A stretch of 64,000 bases of DNA from Trametopsis cervina (taxonomy: Eukaryota > Basidiomycota > Agaricomycetes > Polyporales > Irpicaceae), in the NCBI GenBank assembly GCA_022385755.1, contig MU278359.1, positions 434,001 to 498,000 on the forward strand, in the 5' to 3' direction. This document shows positions 1 to 10,788 of this stretch, one piece after another. Position 1 is the first letter of the stretch, and every line of letters starts with the position of its first letter. The translations under genes were made by a program, and so were the position numbers. The notes beneath the pieces were generated by a model, which was given only the letters and a program-made list of their open reading frames with translations, searched no databases and had not been told where the DNA came from.

Positions 1-173
1 TAGAGGCACGGTATCCACATCAATAGTTTCAGTTTCGTCGTATACTGTCGTTTGCCCTGGGATAGGATATCCTACCAGCCGGCGTCAGATCCAGCTGCTC
101 GGCGTGCGTTAGATCATCACGCACCAGTAGGGAATTCGTTGACGAGGAGACGACCGTTCTTGATAGGAGCCAT
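1..173 (-). CDS. MDR-family NADP-dependent reductase, N-terminal part (cut by window edge)
   Basis: Only the first two exons are inside the window. Exon 1 (173-125) starts MAPIKNGRLLVNEFPTG. After a GT-AG intron (124-72) exon 2 (71 to the edge) continues GYPIPGQTTVYDE and then TIDVDTVPL. This start is typical of fungal NADP-dependent alkenal reductases of the leukotriene B4 12-hydroxydehydrogenase group in the medium-chain dehydrogenase/reductase superfamily; these reduce the C=C bond of alkenals or enones in the cytosol. The Rossmann NADP site and catalytic region lie outside the window, so substrate cannot be judged. The intron acceptor at 72 was chosen over a later one (near 55) because it restores the conserved YPIPG segment. 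A TATA-like box lies 68 bp upstream. Family call is good; exact enzyme is not known. Confidence 0.75.
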
Positions 174-240
174 TGCAGATGCTGAGTCCTCGAGATACGC
201 TGGAGGAAAGTGAGGGACTTACTGGTGGCGTGCATGGGAG

Positions 241-247
241 TTATATA
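241..247 (-). promoter_or_regulatory. TATA-like box of the MDR reductase gene
   Basis: TATATAA on the minus strand, 68 bp upstream of the ATG at 173. Position and sequence fit a TATA element; no experimental support. Confidence 0.4.
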
Positions 248-679
248 CTGCAGAACCTTCCCCAGCGATAAGCGCTGTGTTCTGCTTATCAATCACAGTT
301 CACGTCATACCCAGGTAACATTGGCAAAAATGAGATTATTCAGCGAAAACTCTATAGCTGGAGCCCCTAGTGAACACGGAACTTTCGGAATAGACACTTT
401 CTGCACTTCATTTGTGAGCAACATGAGACCGAACCCGACGTTCGAAGGGCCACATCCGGATTCATGACTGCACAAAATATTCTTCCTCTTCTGGAAGTTA
501 TAGCAAATTGTCCCGGCGCATATAGAATACTTGTGCAACTTCGAGCTCAGCTTCCCCTGTGACGAAGGTCGCGCTGCCCTTCGTCGGGATAATTGACCGA
601 ATCCACATAAGGCAAAGCCGCTCTTTGTGGCGTGCGCGGGAATGTGGATCTGTCGCTACAAAAAGCGCCCGCTTTGTAG
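248..679. other. Intergenic, between reductase promoter and tRNA-Asp
   Basis: Only short unsupported ORFs on both strands. No recognisable domain, repeat or RNA seen. Confidence 0.5.
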
Positions 680-761
680 TCCCTGGTAGTATATCGGTTA
701 GTACACGCGCCTGTCACTTTGCGGTGCGCGCGAAAGCGGGGTTCGACTCCCCGCCAGGGAG
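680..761 (+). tRNA. tRNA-Asp (GTC) with a 10-nt intron
   Basis: The cloverleaf can be folded by hand. The acceptor stem pairs TCCCTGG (680-686) with CCAGGGA (754-760), followed by discriminator G761. The D arm is followed by the anticodon stem CGCGC/GCGCG (706-710 with 728-732). The anticodon is GTC at 713-715, and a 10-nt intron (717-726) sits one base 3' of it, the usual place for nuclear tRNA introns. The T arm is CGGGG-TTCGACT-CCCCG. The 4-nt variable loop is typical of tRNA-Asp. It delivers aspartate at GAC/GAU codons. Confidence 0.92.
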
Positions 762-764
762 TAA

Positions 765-770
765 TTTTTT
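765..770 (+). terminator. RNA polymerase III T-run after tRNA-Asp
   Basis: Six T residues start 4 nt after the tRNA 3' end, the standard Pol III stop signal. Confidence 0.8.
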
Positions 771-1288
771 ATGGAATGTTTCCATAGCGCAACCACGCAC
801 TGGTCAGATCCACACGCGTGCAGCACGGTCATGCCTTCACCGGCAGACGACTGCCACATACCAGACAACAAGGAATACTGCTGGAACGAAACACACGTTG
901 GTAATACACATCATAATCCTGACGAGCTTTCCAAGCAAAATTGTGAATTGAGGTGGAGGATATATACTTGACTAACAGATTCAGCGTGAAAGATGGTTGA
1001 GATGACGGATCCGTGCGCTTCATTAATAAACTACGATGTCGACTTGCAACAAGAAGAGTGGGAAGATGACGGGAGGGGAAATGAATGAACCTAGAAATGA
1101 CCGTGGCTGTCCGCAGATGTTGCCGAATGAATTCCGATGAGCCCGGCAACCGAGCAATAAGACAAAACATGACTGAAGAGGAGATAGTGGAGGAGATGAT
1201 GAGACCAGCCCGAGTCGAGGCACTGCTGGCAGCGCGAAGCGTTTTGAGAGTTGCGAGACATTGTATTTAGTTGTGCTTGTGTGCACTC
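771..1288. other. Intergenic, 3' side of the RhoGAP gene
   Basis: Probably holds the 3' UTR of the RhoGAP gene. Only short overlapping ORFs; nothing recognised. Confidence 0.5.
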
Positions 1289-4200
1289 TCAGAATAATTT
1301 AGAGACGCGCCATCGGGATTTCGACGCTTGTACTTCCTCGATGACACTCTGCGCCCAGTCTTCTTCAACGGTCGACTCGATGCCCACATCGATCGAAGGT
1401 GTCAAGGACGTTCGCGAAGTAGACGCCGCAGGAAGGGAGCGAGCAAAGGGTTGCTGGGGTGAATCTGCGGCAGGCGGCGGGTCTGTGTTGGGTACCAATG
1501 ATATCAGCGACTTTGACCGGCCACGGAAGTAGTCAGCAATAGGTGTCTGTTGAGGCGTGGAAAACAATGACGACCCGGATGAAGAGTCGTTCCGCTCCCG
1601 CCCTTGCCAGTCAGACTCCTTCGCAGCCAGGAGATCACCAGAGCTTGAGCCATGCTGAGAAGAGTTCTCTGGCCCCGTTGCATCGAATAAATGGATGGGC
1701 GACGACGAAATAGGAGTATCTAAGATGGGAGGTGCTGGCGACACATCGAGCTGAACGGTAGGCGGCGCTTGTATTGTGTCCGCAGAAGTGATCGCACTAT
1801 CCCGTCGTGATTGAGCGGGGGACGACGACGTCAGCGATGATAGCGATTTCTTCGAGAAGAGTAGATGCAGCGAGGGACGCTTCGGCCGGTGTGACCATGT
1901 CGATGACGCACCAGGGCTACCCGGATCCGACTTGCCCAGCGGAGGGAAAGACAGTAGGGCGAGAGACTTTCTTGGCGAGATAGGGGTGCGAGGGGAGTTA
2001 TCATCAGAAGAGGGAAAAGGGATAGGAGCACTGATGGCCGGGCGACGAGGAGCTGCTGGTATGGACAAATCAACAGGAGTACTGTCCTCAGGCGCGCACC
2101 CTCCGGAGTCGCCTTTGTTTTCAGAGGAAGGATATATGACCGCGGATTGTTGCAAAGAGGATACTTCGGACATGGTTGATGGCGTGGCAATGGAGTCTGT
2201 CGATGTGGTCAGAGCGGGAAGGTTTGTGCTACTCTCGTTTGAGTTCGAGGGGGAGCCGTCCAAAGCAGACATATACGATGCAGCATCGTCTTGGCCAGAT
2301 GAGCTGGAACTGCGGTAGAATGATATACCCGGGGCATTCAGGATGGTTGCCACAGGACCTCTCCGCTTGCCTTGCCTGGGGCGAGCAGGCGGTAAATCAG
2401 ACAGGTCGCTTTCTGAGTCGGTGTTCACCAATGACGGGGAGGAGCTGTTGCTGCTGCTGCTGAGAGTGCGAACACCGGGAGTTTCGGGCGAAGTGGGGGA
2501 GGAAGCATCTGCTTCCGGGGCAGTCCAGATGTCTTTCGATTCACATAGCACTCGGAGCAGAGTATGGCTGACGCCCAGGCTCGGACAGAAAAGCAGGAGC
2601 AGATTCCCAAGAGGCATCTTCGTCTCCTTGCTGGCTGCTGCAGTAGCGTTGATCAACTCTATCACTGTGTACAACAGATCACGATTCTCAGCGGGCAGCT
2701 GAGCGATGAGGGATGCCAAGATCTTCACAACATCGCTGGACACCGATCGTTGGCCAGCGAAACTGGGCATTGCAAGCGTGGAAAGTGAAGGTGGCTTGCG
2801 CAGGGATAAGCCGCTCCGTGGGGCCGACGTTGGTTGCTGTATCGTGGTATCTTTTGCCACGGCAGATTCAAACAGTGGCACAAGGGCGCTAGTCAGCAGC
2901 GACTCTGGCACTGGCAACGAACAAGATCAGTTGAAAGTTAATGGCAGAAAAATCAGACCTACATTCACGAAGATACGCCTTGAAGATAGAAGCCACCGCG
3001 TGGGGGTCGAGATCGCCTGGGTCGCTACTAACTAACTCATAATCAGAGCCTGTATCAAATTCTGATCTAAGTTTCGCAACGTGAGAGGCACGGCCATTAA
3101 TGCTGAATGGAAGGTTTGTCAGAAATCGATATGTTTAATGGATCAAGGGGCAGTCTTACCGGAAAAGGCCTTCCTCCTCCAGACCCCATCTCATTAGGTG
3201 CTGATAACATCGCACTACGATGGCCGGAAGCATGCGTTGCTCGAGGGGCTTGATGCCACCGACCTCCAGCTGGCCTTCAGCCTGTTGGATGGCAACCCGG
3301 ATACTGTCAATGGCGGCATCCCGCACACATGACCGCAAGTCTCTGCCGAATACGACGCCGCCAATAACATTCGTACCAACTGCATTGCGTCTTGGACCTC
3401 TCAAACACGGCCCCAGGCTTGGACCTGCGGGGGAAGAGAAGGTATCAGACTCAGAGGAAGCAGATGAGATGCTCCATGCGCCTGACGGTCCGCCCGGTGT
3501 TCTGCGCTGTTTCCACGCCCCAGGAAGGGAGGACTGCAGTCCGTAGATCGACTGACGCGACACCGCGCGACTTGAGGAGTCACCCACACTAGCAGAAGAT
3601 GATGATGAATGAATGGACGCGCCGGAGCTGAGGCCTTCCCAGACCCGATGCACCTTCTCGGCTGCACGGCGACCAAAGCCCAGCGCGACAGGTGCAAATC
3701 CACCTCCGCTCATGCTCACTGTTGGTTGACGAGTGTGGGTAGGAGGAGTGGGTCGACGTTGATGTTGTGGTATGGGAAGTGTACGGTCCGCCAAAGGTGC
3801 GGTCCAGCCTGCGTTACGACTGCGCGGGTTTGATGACTGGGCCGGAGTGGTCACGGCAGAGGATATGAATCCACTGGTGACAATTGTCGATGTACCTACA
3901 GCGGGGGTGTTGCGGGGAGTATGAGGTGTGTCAGTGAATGTTCTTGAGAGAGCAGGCATTATGGGTGGTACACCAGGCGAGTACACAGACGTATCGAAGG
4001 CTGCCTTCGTAATATGACCTGGACCAAGGTTCAGCGATGCAGACCGCCTATTACGCGCCTTGAGAGTTGATGTAGGCGAAGGTCGGCCAGACAATGGCAT
4101 CCGAACAACGTCCTGTTCGGTATCAGAGTCATCTTCTTCCAACATCGCGAACTCAGCATCTGTTAACAAAGCGCTCAAACGCTTGTTCACAGGGACGATG

Positions 4201-5165
4201 GTGTGTCCAGAATGCGACGACTCAGCAAGAGATACCGGCCTGGGCGAGCGGCCACCAGTGTGCGCCCCGGGCCGTATCGTCACAAAGCTCGTCACCGTGG
4301 AATCGCTCTTCCTCCAGTCCTGTTTCGACTCGTTTTCCGCCTTATCCTTCTGACTTGGTGAAAAGGGGGGACGCAGCAAGTGAATGTTGGACCCTCCGAC
4401 ACCGGAAGCTGTCGAAGATGGGGACAGGTCTTCGTTCCCCTCATTCGACTTCTTCCCTGTTAGAAGCTGAGACGGCTTCGGGGGTGGTAATGGGGCTGAG
4501 GCACCGAACTTCGGTGATTTGGAGGCTTGGGTTTGGCTCTTGGAAGGTATCTGAGACTGTTGTAACAGCTTAGTATGGTTGAATCCATAGGCAGTCTGGA
4601 TTCTATTGCGCACCTGTAGATCATCGACCGACGAAGCAGGGGTCGAAAGTACGCTGGACGTCGCAGATATGTCGTAAACCCGCCCTTGCTCGTCAATATG
4701 GAGTGAATCCCCAGTATTTGCGAAGGCTGCAGTGGCATCCTGTGACTTCTTCCGTCTGCCTCCCCATAAGCGTTTGAGACGGTTTGAACTCGGTGAAGTA
4801 AGAGATGTGCTAGAAGTGAATGGCTGAGAGACAGGGAATTGTGGGGCGGTGTCTGTTGAGGTTGCCTGGCCCATGTGAGTGGGAGTAGTGGAGCGAGGGA
4901 CTGAAAGTTTGGAGATGGGGAAGAAACGGTTCTTCGGCGAAGTGCTGGGAGCTCTACCAGAGGTGTAATGATCAGATGAGTAATTATCAGAACAGCTGGA
5001 GTTGGAAGAGCTCGCTGCGGAGAGCACAGATGATGGAGTGTAAGAGGAAAATGAGGACGCTGAAGAGGACGAGGACTGTGATGGAAGCGCAGCGTGCATG
5101 CTGGGTTGCTGCTGGGCTGCACGGACTTGCACTTCTTTCTTCCGACTGAGATATCCGCGGTACAT
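1289..5165 (-). CDS. Rho GTPase-activating protein (RhoGAP), SAC7/BAG7-like
   Basis: Three exons (5165-3160, 3102-2963, 2910-1289) join to 1255 residues. The RhoGAP domain spans roughly residues 605-790 and is split by both introns (57 and 52 nt). Splicing gives the arginine-finger segment EEEGLFRINGRASHV, then FKAYLRELPESLL, and later the conserved LLLFCPSLG. The domain speeds GTP hydrolysis on Rho-type GTPases, controlling actin, wall integrity or polarity at the cell cortex. The segment IGGVVFGRDL just before the domain resembles Sac7/Bag7-type GAPs. The remainder is low-complexity Ser/Pro-rich sequence, about 600 residues before and 460 after the domain, with many SP/TP sites, so probably disordered and phosphoregulated. 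The start is the first ATG of the long open exon; an additional upstream exon cannot be excluded. Which Rho protein it acts on cannot be read from sequence. Confidence 0.88.
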
Positions 5166-6115
5166 CGTGGGGGATTGACTGGGGAGAGGATCGTCCGGAT
5201 GTGTGTGGCCTGGCCTTTCACCTGCAGACTGCCTTGTGGGGACCGTGTGCCACTTATCGCCTTTGACTGGATAAAGAATTTGGGCGAACTGGGGTTAATG
5301 ATGGTCGCCGTACAAGATCTGGCAGAAAAGAGTCTGTTTGATAAAGGGGATGAGCTTTGGCCAACAGGAACGCGGATGCAGCGAGGTTGGGGCTTGCCTA
5401 TAAACTAAATTACCCGCGTCACCTGGCGATCCAGTACCGTAATCTCAAGTTAACATGAAACCAGACGGGGAGGTCACAGACAGGGGATCTGTCTGGGAGC
5501 CTTGTACGTCTGAGAGGGGGAGAGGGCCGCGACCGAGGTCGTAGTCGTAATGGTCGTAGACGAGGTAAGAGATTGAAGAAGTGGTTGGTAGGCTCGCGCT
5601 TGCCAGATCATTCGGCGTGCGGCCACCGGCCTTTGCGCGTCTCACTGCCAAGGCCCGGTTGATTCGGTCTGCGTCCGCGGCTCGAGTCCATCAGCTTTCT
5701 CGAATGGCTTTCATCCTTTGAACGTTCAGCTTGTAACTGATCACTGGCACCGGCATCTTGTTTCATTTTCAACTTTGTGTACTGAACATGCGGCCACATC
5801 TTGGCTATGGCCGCAGCAGCCATATGCAATGATCACGATGAAGCCTGACCTTGTTGAGTGGATGTCCCTCCCACGTTCATTTGCTTGGGCACGCCTGTTT
5901 CACGCCTGGCTATATCTGATGTCACCGTATACTTAGTAATGTAACACACTAATCTAGTCTTTGTAGCTTCCGCAGTCCGACTGTTTATATCTACAACTGG
6001 ACACCATACGCACAACTGTATACGTCTTTCCCGCACCTCGCTTCCGTGGCTGGACTTTCTCCGGCTCGAAGCGGAAGACATCCACCAGGAGACGGGTGCG
6101 GCAAATGCACGATGC
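5166..6115. other. Intergenic, between RhoGAP promoter and carrier 3' end
   Basis: About 950 bp with only short conflicting ORFs. The right part is probably the 3' UTR of the carrier gene and the left part the RhoGAP promoter. No element recognised. Confidence 0.5.
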
Positions 6116-7592
6116 TCACGATGCTCCCAGAAAGTCTTTTACAAGCTCGTATGTGAAGAATGATGTGGCAATACTGGGAGCCACTTTGACTGAAGGATTT
6201 TACCGATCATCAGTGGGAGACCAAGGCTGTATGAGCGCGAGACTTACGGAGGTTCGGCCACAGCCCTCTGTACAACCCTTTCACGCCCTCCGTTCGAACG
6301 ATGCTAAATAAGGCGTCCAATGCACCGTTGTACTTCACCCCCAGTGCATTCATGCCCGTCACCTGCATTTTCCGTCGTAGGACGTCGAAGGGATAGGTTA
6401 GCGTCTGCGAGATGGAGCCAGCCAGCGCCCCGCAGGACAATTTCCGTGCGACGCTGCTCTTCCCCGGCGGCGTGACAACACCCCGAAGGGCTTCGTACGC
6501 AGCGAAGTTGATACCTGTCAAACACCGCGTCACACACAAAAATATCAACGCATGAAACTGCACGCACCAACGTAGGGAGCCACTCCCATCGCTGTTGGAA
6601 TCAAGCCTCTGTATAACGCCCGTACGCCGCCCTCGTCTCGCATCACCCGCAAAGTCATCCCCCACACCGTCAAATCAGCCTTACTAAAGACTTGGGCCAC
6701 CGCTCCCGTCCTAGACGCTGTAGCGGCAGCGGCGGAGGATGCGAGGGACGATGTGTGGTAACCCGACGCAAGGGCCGGTTTTGCTGTCACCGAAGGAGTT
6801 GCCGACGGTGCTGACTGCACAGGTATTGATGCGGTCGCGATGGATAGGCGGGAACGAACGAGATCCAGAGGGTATGTGGTGCCTGATGGTCATCGAGAAG
6901 CACGTAGCATCAGCGTTAAACTGACAACATATGCTGATATATAGCCACATACAAACAGACGTAATGCCTGCCAGAGCACCGCTTACCAGACGCGTCGGCG
7001 TATCCAGCTGCTTCGCCCCGTAATTTGTGAACCACTGCAGGACTCAAGTCAAGCGGTCAGTCTTCCAACTTTGGACCGGGCGAATCTGCTCACTTTCTTT
7101 AGCTGTTCATATGTCGTGAACTGCACTGCGCTGCAGTAGGTCTCAGCTTAGGCAGGACGTTGAAATACCGGGCCACGCACCTGTAAGGGATGATCCGTAT
7201 GCAATTGATGCCATTTCCTCGCATGAATCCTCTGAAGCCCTCCTCCTTCCACATCCGCGCCAAACTGGACCATACACCCTTGTACTGTCTATCCGATTGC
7301 GGTTGCACTTGTCTAAATGAACACAGGTTAGCCATATTGGCGGCAACGGTAACCCAAGGAACACCCACTGTATGATCTTCAGTCGCTCTAGCGGACTGAC
7401 CACGGTACGCGATGCGGCCCCAGCAACGCCTCCGGCGATGAAATACGATGTTATTTGCGGACTGATGAAAGGCACCGCAGGCCGCTTGGTCTTGTCTTCC
7501 ACAACCGCAGCGACAGCCAAACTTGTGCTAGTCTCCGCTGGTTGGGTTGCGGGCTGCACAGGTTGTGGAGGTTCTGTAGACTGTGATGTCAT
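6116..7592 (-). CDS. Mitochondrial carrier (SLC25 family), YPR011C-type
   Basis: Seven exons (7592-7369, 7312-7181, 7130-7094, 7034-6953, 6882-6568, 6514-6248, 6189-6116) give 376 residues. The three PX[DE]XX[KR] signatures of the carrier fold are visible: SPLERLK in repeat 1, YPLDLVR in repeat 2, YPFDVLR in repeat 3. Motifs such as GGVAGAASRTVVSP, RGNGINCIRIIPYSAVQF and KVAPSIATSFFTYE match the yeast YPR011C group, which carries adenosine 5'-phosphosulfate and PAPS across the inner mitochondrial membrane; the coenzyme A carriers are close relatives and an alternative. An Ala/Ser-rich insertion of about 50 residues follows the second signature, in the matrix loop. The last exon encodes only the final 24 residues and needs the intron at 6190-6247 to join. 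No targeting presequence is obvious, as is normal for this family. Confidence 0.87.
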
Positions 7593-7770
7593 GATACTCT
7601 AGTTGTGAGTGGGTCAATGGCTGCTGGTGTAGTGCATGCGCAAGAGAGATCGGCTGCTCTAGTTTCGTTGAAAAGAGAGGAATATAACAAGACGAATTGT
7701 GAGGACGTGGAAGAGAGAGCTGGGAGGGGAAAGTATCAAGGTCCGTCTGCAGTTCCGGCAACGCTTTAGC

Positions 7771-8016
7771 ATGACAGGGCAGCTGCTTGCATGGATTTTG
7801 CTTCTCACGTGGGTCTCGCGTGCTTCTTCGGCGCCAATAGCACCATCTCCGAAGATTCGGCCAGACGTCGGTTCTCCTTCAAGAGCACACAAACGAAATA
7901 TCGAGCATGTCAACATCGATGAGAAGTATGTACATTCTGCCTAACTTGAAGCACCAAGCCATGATACACAGAACGAAATGCGAGACCGTCAACATCACTA
8001 CCGCCTCAAGAAATAA
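7771..8016 (+). CDS. Candidate small secreted protein, 70 residues
   Basis: Two exons (7771-7925 and 7959-8016) joined by a very short intron of 33 nt with GTATGT donor, CTAAC branch site and AAG acceptor. The product starts MTGQLLAWILLLTWVSRASS, a good signal peptide with likely cleavage after Ser20 or Ala21. The mature part is polar and holds a Lys-Arg pair (HKRNIEH) that a Kex2-type protease could cut. An earlier in-frame ATG exists at 7699, but the ATG at 7771 puts the hydrophobic core at the N terminus. It is convergent with the caprin-like gene (stop at 8095). I do not recognise the sequence. Without conservation or transcript data it may be a chance ORF. Confidence 0.35.
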
Positions 8017-8094
8017 TCTCACAGTAAGTTACTGTCCGTCTTTCATGCTAATCGGTCTCTTTTGTGGCGCGCAAGCATCGTCGCCTTTCCTGCT

Positions 8095-10195
8095 TTATGC
8101 AGCCACAGGAGCGGGAGGGGGAGGGGCACCACCGCTTTGAGCCTCATGGTAGCCACCTAATGAAGAAATCAGTCATACTGTAAAGTGCGAAAAAGGCGAT
8201 AGAACGCACCACGCCCACGACCACGCCCTCGACCGCGATATTCATTGTCTCCGCTCCTCCAGTCTCCGTTCGACCTGCTGCCTCGGAACCCACCACGGTC
8301 TCCGCCGCGTTCACCACCGCGGTCGCCACCACGCCAACCACGGCCACCGCGTTCACCACGCTCGCCACGTTCGCCGCCTCGTTCGCCGCCACGATCGCCA
8401 CGATCATCGCGCTCACCACGCTCACCGCGGTCACCACGTTCACCGCCGCGGAACGAGCCACGGTCGCCACCACGGAACGAGCCACGGTCACCACCACGGA
8501 ATGAACCACGGTCACTGCCGCGGTATCCGCCACGCTCTCCTCCTCTCCCTCGGTAGCCCCCGCGTTCGCCCCCACGACCGCCACGACCGCGACCACGCCC
8601 ACGATGCAAGGGTTGGAATCCATCTTCAGTGGTGCCGTCGGTTGTGGCGGCTATTGGTGTCTCAGGTAAGGGCTCGCTGTCGGTAGCGGGTGTGTCTGCA
8701 GACGATGAGCCGAATTTATCGCGAAGAGACGAGATAGGCGGAAGACCCTGATCGTCCTCGTCAGCCCAGTTGATCCCAGAGGTATCGACTGTCTCAGGAA
8801 GCTAGAGAGGCAGAAAATGAGAGATCGATCGAAGACTGAGTAGTGATAAGAATGTACCTCTTGCGTGGTCGTGATGGTCACGGTATCCTCGAGCACTGTG
8901 TGACCATTGACAGTGACTTCTGTAAGAGTCTCCGTAATCTCGACATCCTCGACCTGGTCATCCTCCGGTGTTCTTTCTGCCTCGAGCTCGTCTTCTTGTA
9001 CGAACGTAAAGCTCGAGCTAACACTGGCTGAAACTGGTGCGCCTTGAATGATCACTGCTTCCTCCGCCGGTTCCTCGGTGGCCACAAAATCGACGACCAC
9101 TTCCGGTTCTGGAACGACAGGCGTATCAGGTTGCGGCGGGTTGGTGAAAAGGTTTGTTATCTCGACAAGACGGGAGTCTATGCTCATTCAGCGCATGGTG
9201 AAGAAATGCGACAACATGCTTACAAGGCACTGTCTGATACTCTCCCTCGCCAGAAAGGAAGCCTCGGATGACCTCTGCTTTGCTCTCAGGGTCGGAACCG
9301 AGTAAACTTTCAACAGCTGTGAACACAGCTAAGACCTCCTTTTCGTCGAGACCTAATGATAGGGCGGCAAGATCCCCGTTTCTGAGAGCGTACTGGAGCG
9401 CAATCAGGGACAACAAGTCTGCTGTTTTCAATCTATGCAGACTCTATAATGAAGCCGACGAGCTGGTCACCATCGACACAGTAAATCGGGAAACAACTGC
9501 CACTCACTATGGCGGAGGAGACTGCATCCTGCACTCGCTCGTCTTCTGCTTTGGCAGCTTCTGCGCGTACTTTTGCAATTTCCTGAGCAACTTCTTCCTC
9601 GTGAACCTGTAGTCAACGCATTATGCATGCACAAGGAGGATTGGTTGCGTCATAGCCTACCTCGACGGCTTTCTTGACTTCTTCCAACTCTTTTGAAACG
9701 CCTTCCAGTACCGGGAGAGTTTTCAGCGAGCGCAACTGATCCTCATTAAGCTTTTCGATGGGAGTAGTCGAATAACTTTGTATCCGCGACTGCAAATATT
9801 TGATGCATAATGAGGAAGCGAGAATGTACGTCATGAAAAGGCCAATCACGTACAACTTTCTTGTTCGTGGCTTTCAGCCTCTTGTTCAACATTTCGACCA
9901 AGGCACTACTCCTCCCATCTTTATCATCCCCGGCTGGGGATACAGGTCGAGTACTTCCAGAACGTACAATGAGCTCGGGAGCTAATGAGCCCTCCTTAAT
10001 CTCGCCTTGTGAGGGTGCATGCGAGATCAAGGCAGCAGCCTGAGGATTGGGTACGTCAACAGTTTCGTCGCCGTGCTCGGATGTCTTTGTCGATTTCTGC
10101 TTCTTCTTTTTCTGAGACTTGGATGCGGCTGCAGGAGGGGGTGCACCTGGGACAAGGCGAGCGTTTGGAGTCAAAGGGGTGACGGGTGTCGACAT
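8095..10195 (-). CDS. Caprin-like RGG-box RNA-binding protein
   Basis: Seven exons (10195-9854, 9789-9661, 9606-9508, 9443-9224, 9177-8858, 8801-8210, 8156-8095) give 587 residues. The N terminus has a lysine-rich run (SQKKKKQKSTK). A charged, probably coiled-coil region follows with LNKRL and IEKLNEDQL, similar in layout to the start of the caprin homology region. An acidic and threonine-rich linker comes next, then about 130 residues of RGG/RGGDRG repeats, and a short tail ending GGAPPPPAPVAA. RGG boxes bind RNA and often drive condensation into RNP granules; caprins act in translation control and stress granules. The caprin assignment rests on the short N-terminal match and the RGG tail, so it is tentative. 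That this is one expressed gene is well supported by consistent splice phases. The last intron starts inside the final RGRG repeat. Confidence 0.75.
8215..8600 (-). repeat. Degenerate GC-rich coding repeat (RGG box)
   Basis: Tandem imperfect repeats encoding RGG, RGGDRG, RGGERG and RGSFRGG units inside exon 6 of the caprin-like gene. They also open long meaningless ORFs on the other frames. Confidence 0.85.
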
Positions 10196-10788
10196 CGTCT
10201 ATGACTCAGTTTCCAGTTAGCTATACGTAAGAGCGAGGTGGATGCTAGCGCTTTGCAAAAGACAAGTGGACTGGATGGCAAGGTGTCGGGATATGCTCGT
10301 GTGAGGAGGACTTCGAGATCAAGGTTCAACGACTCCGTTGTGGCGTTCCCACGGTACAGCACCATCCTTGAATAGCAACTGTGGATCCGCCGAGGGTTCC
10401 AACGCAACAACTACCTCTATCCTGTACTTTCCGTCGGGCGTGCACTTGTCTCGCTATGACCATGCCGGATAATTGACGGAACAGGTTATATCATATGTTG
10501 ACTTCAATGTCAATTGTCGTAAGGTGAGGAGGAGATCAGGCGAGACTCGGAATGCACACTTGAGTTCAGCTTGCGTATGAGCAGCAACATCGGGAAACCG
10601 TATCACATCGTGAGTTTCTCTTAATTTTAACTTTCGTAGTTTTGAAATGAACGGTTGTTTCTTCAATTCGTAGAGGCTGACCGTCCGACAAGAATAAAGC
10701 GGGATGGAGGCTAACAATACATCTTATGGCCTTTCTCGAGTTTGCTGCACTTCTGCACGTCACAATCCTCCCAGTAACACTGCTCGCC
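10196..10788. other. Divergent promoter region, caprin-like / BTB genes
   Basis: About 590 bp between two divergent start codons. ORFs here are short and overlap one another. No clear element recognised. Confidence 0.45.

Noticed and set aside
4460..5221. 253-codon minus ORF overlapping RhoGAP exon 1 in another frame
   Set aside because: Repetitive Ser/Pro/His composition from a shifted frame of the RhoGAP low-complexity region.
8144..8623. Long Val/Ala-rich and Pro/Arg-rich ORFs on other frames of the RGG region
   Set aside because: They arise from the GC-rich tandem repeat of the RGG box; the RGG frame has consistent exons on both sides.
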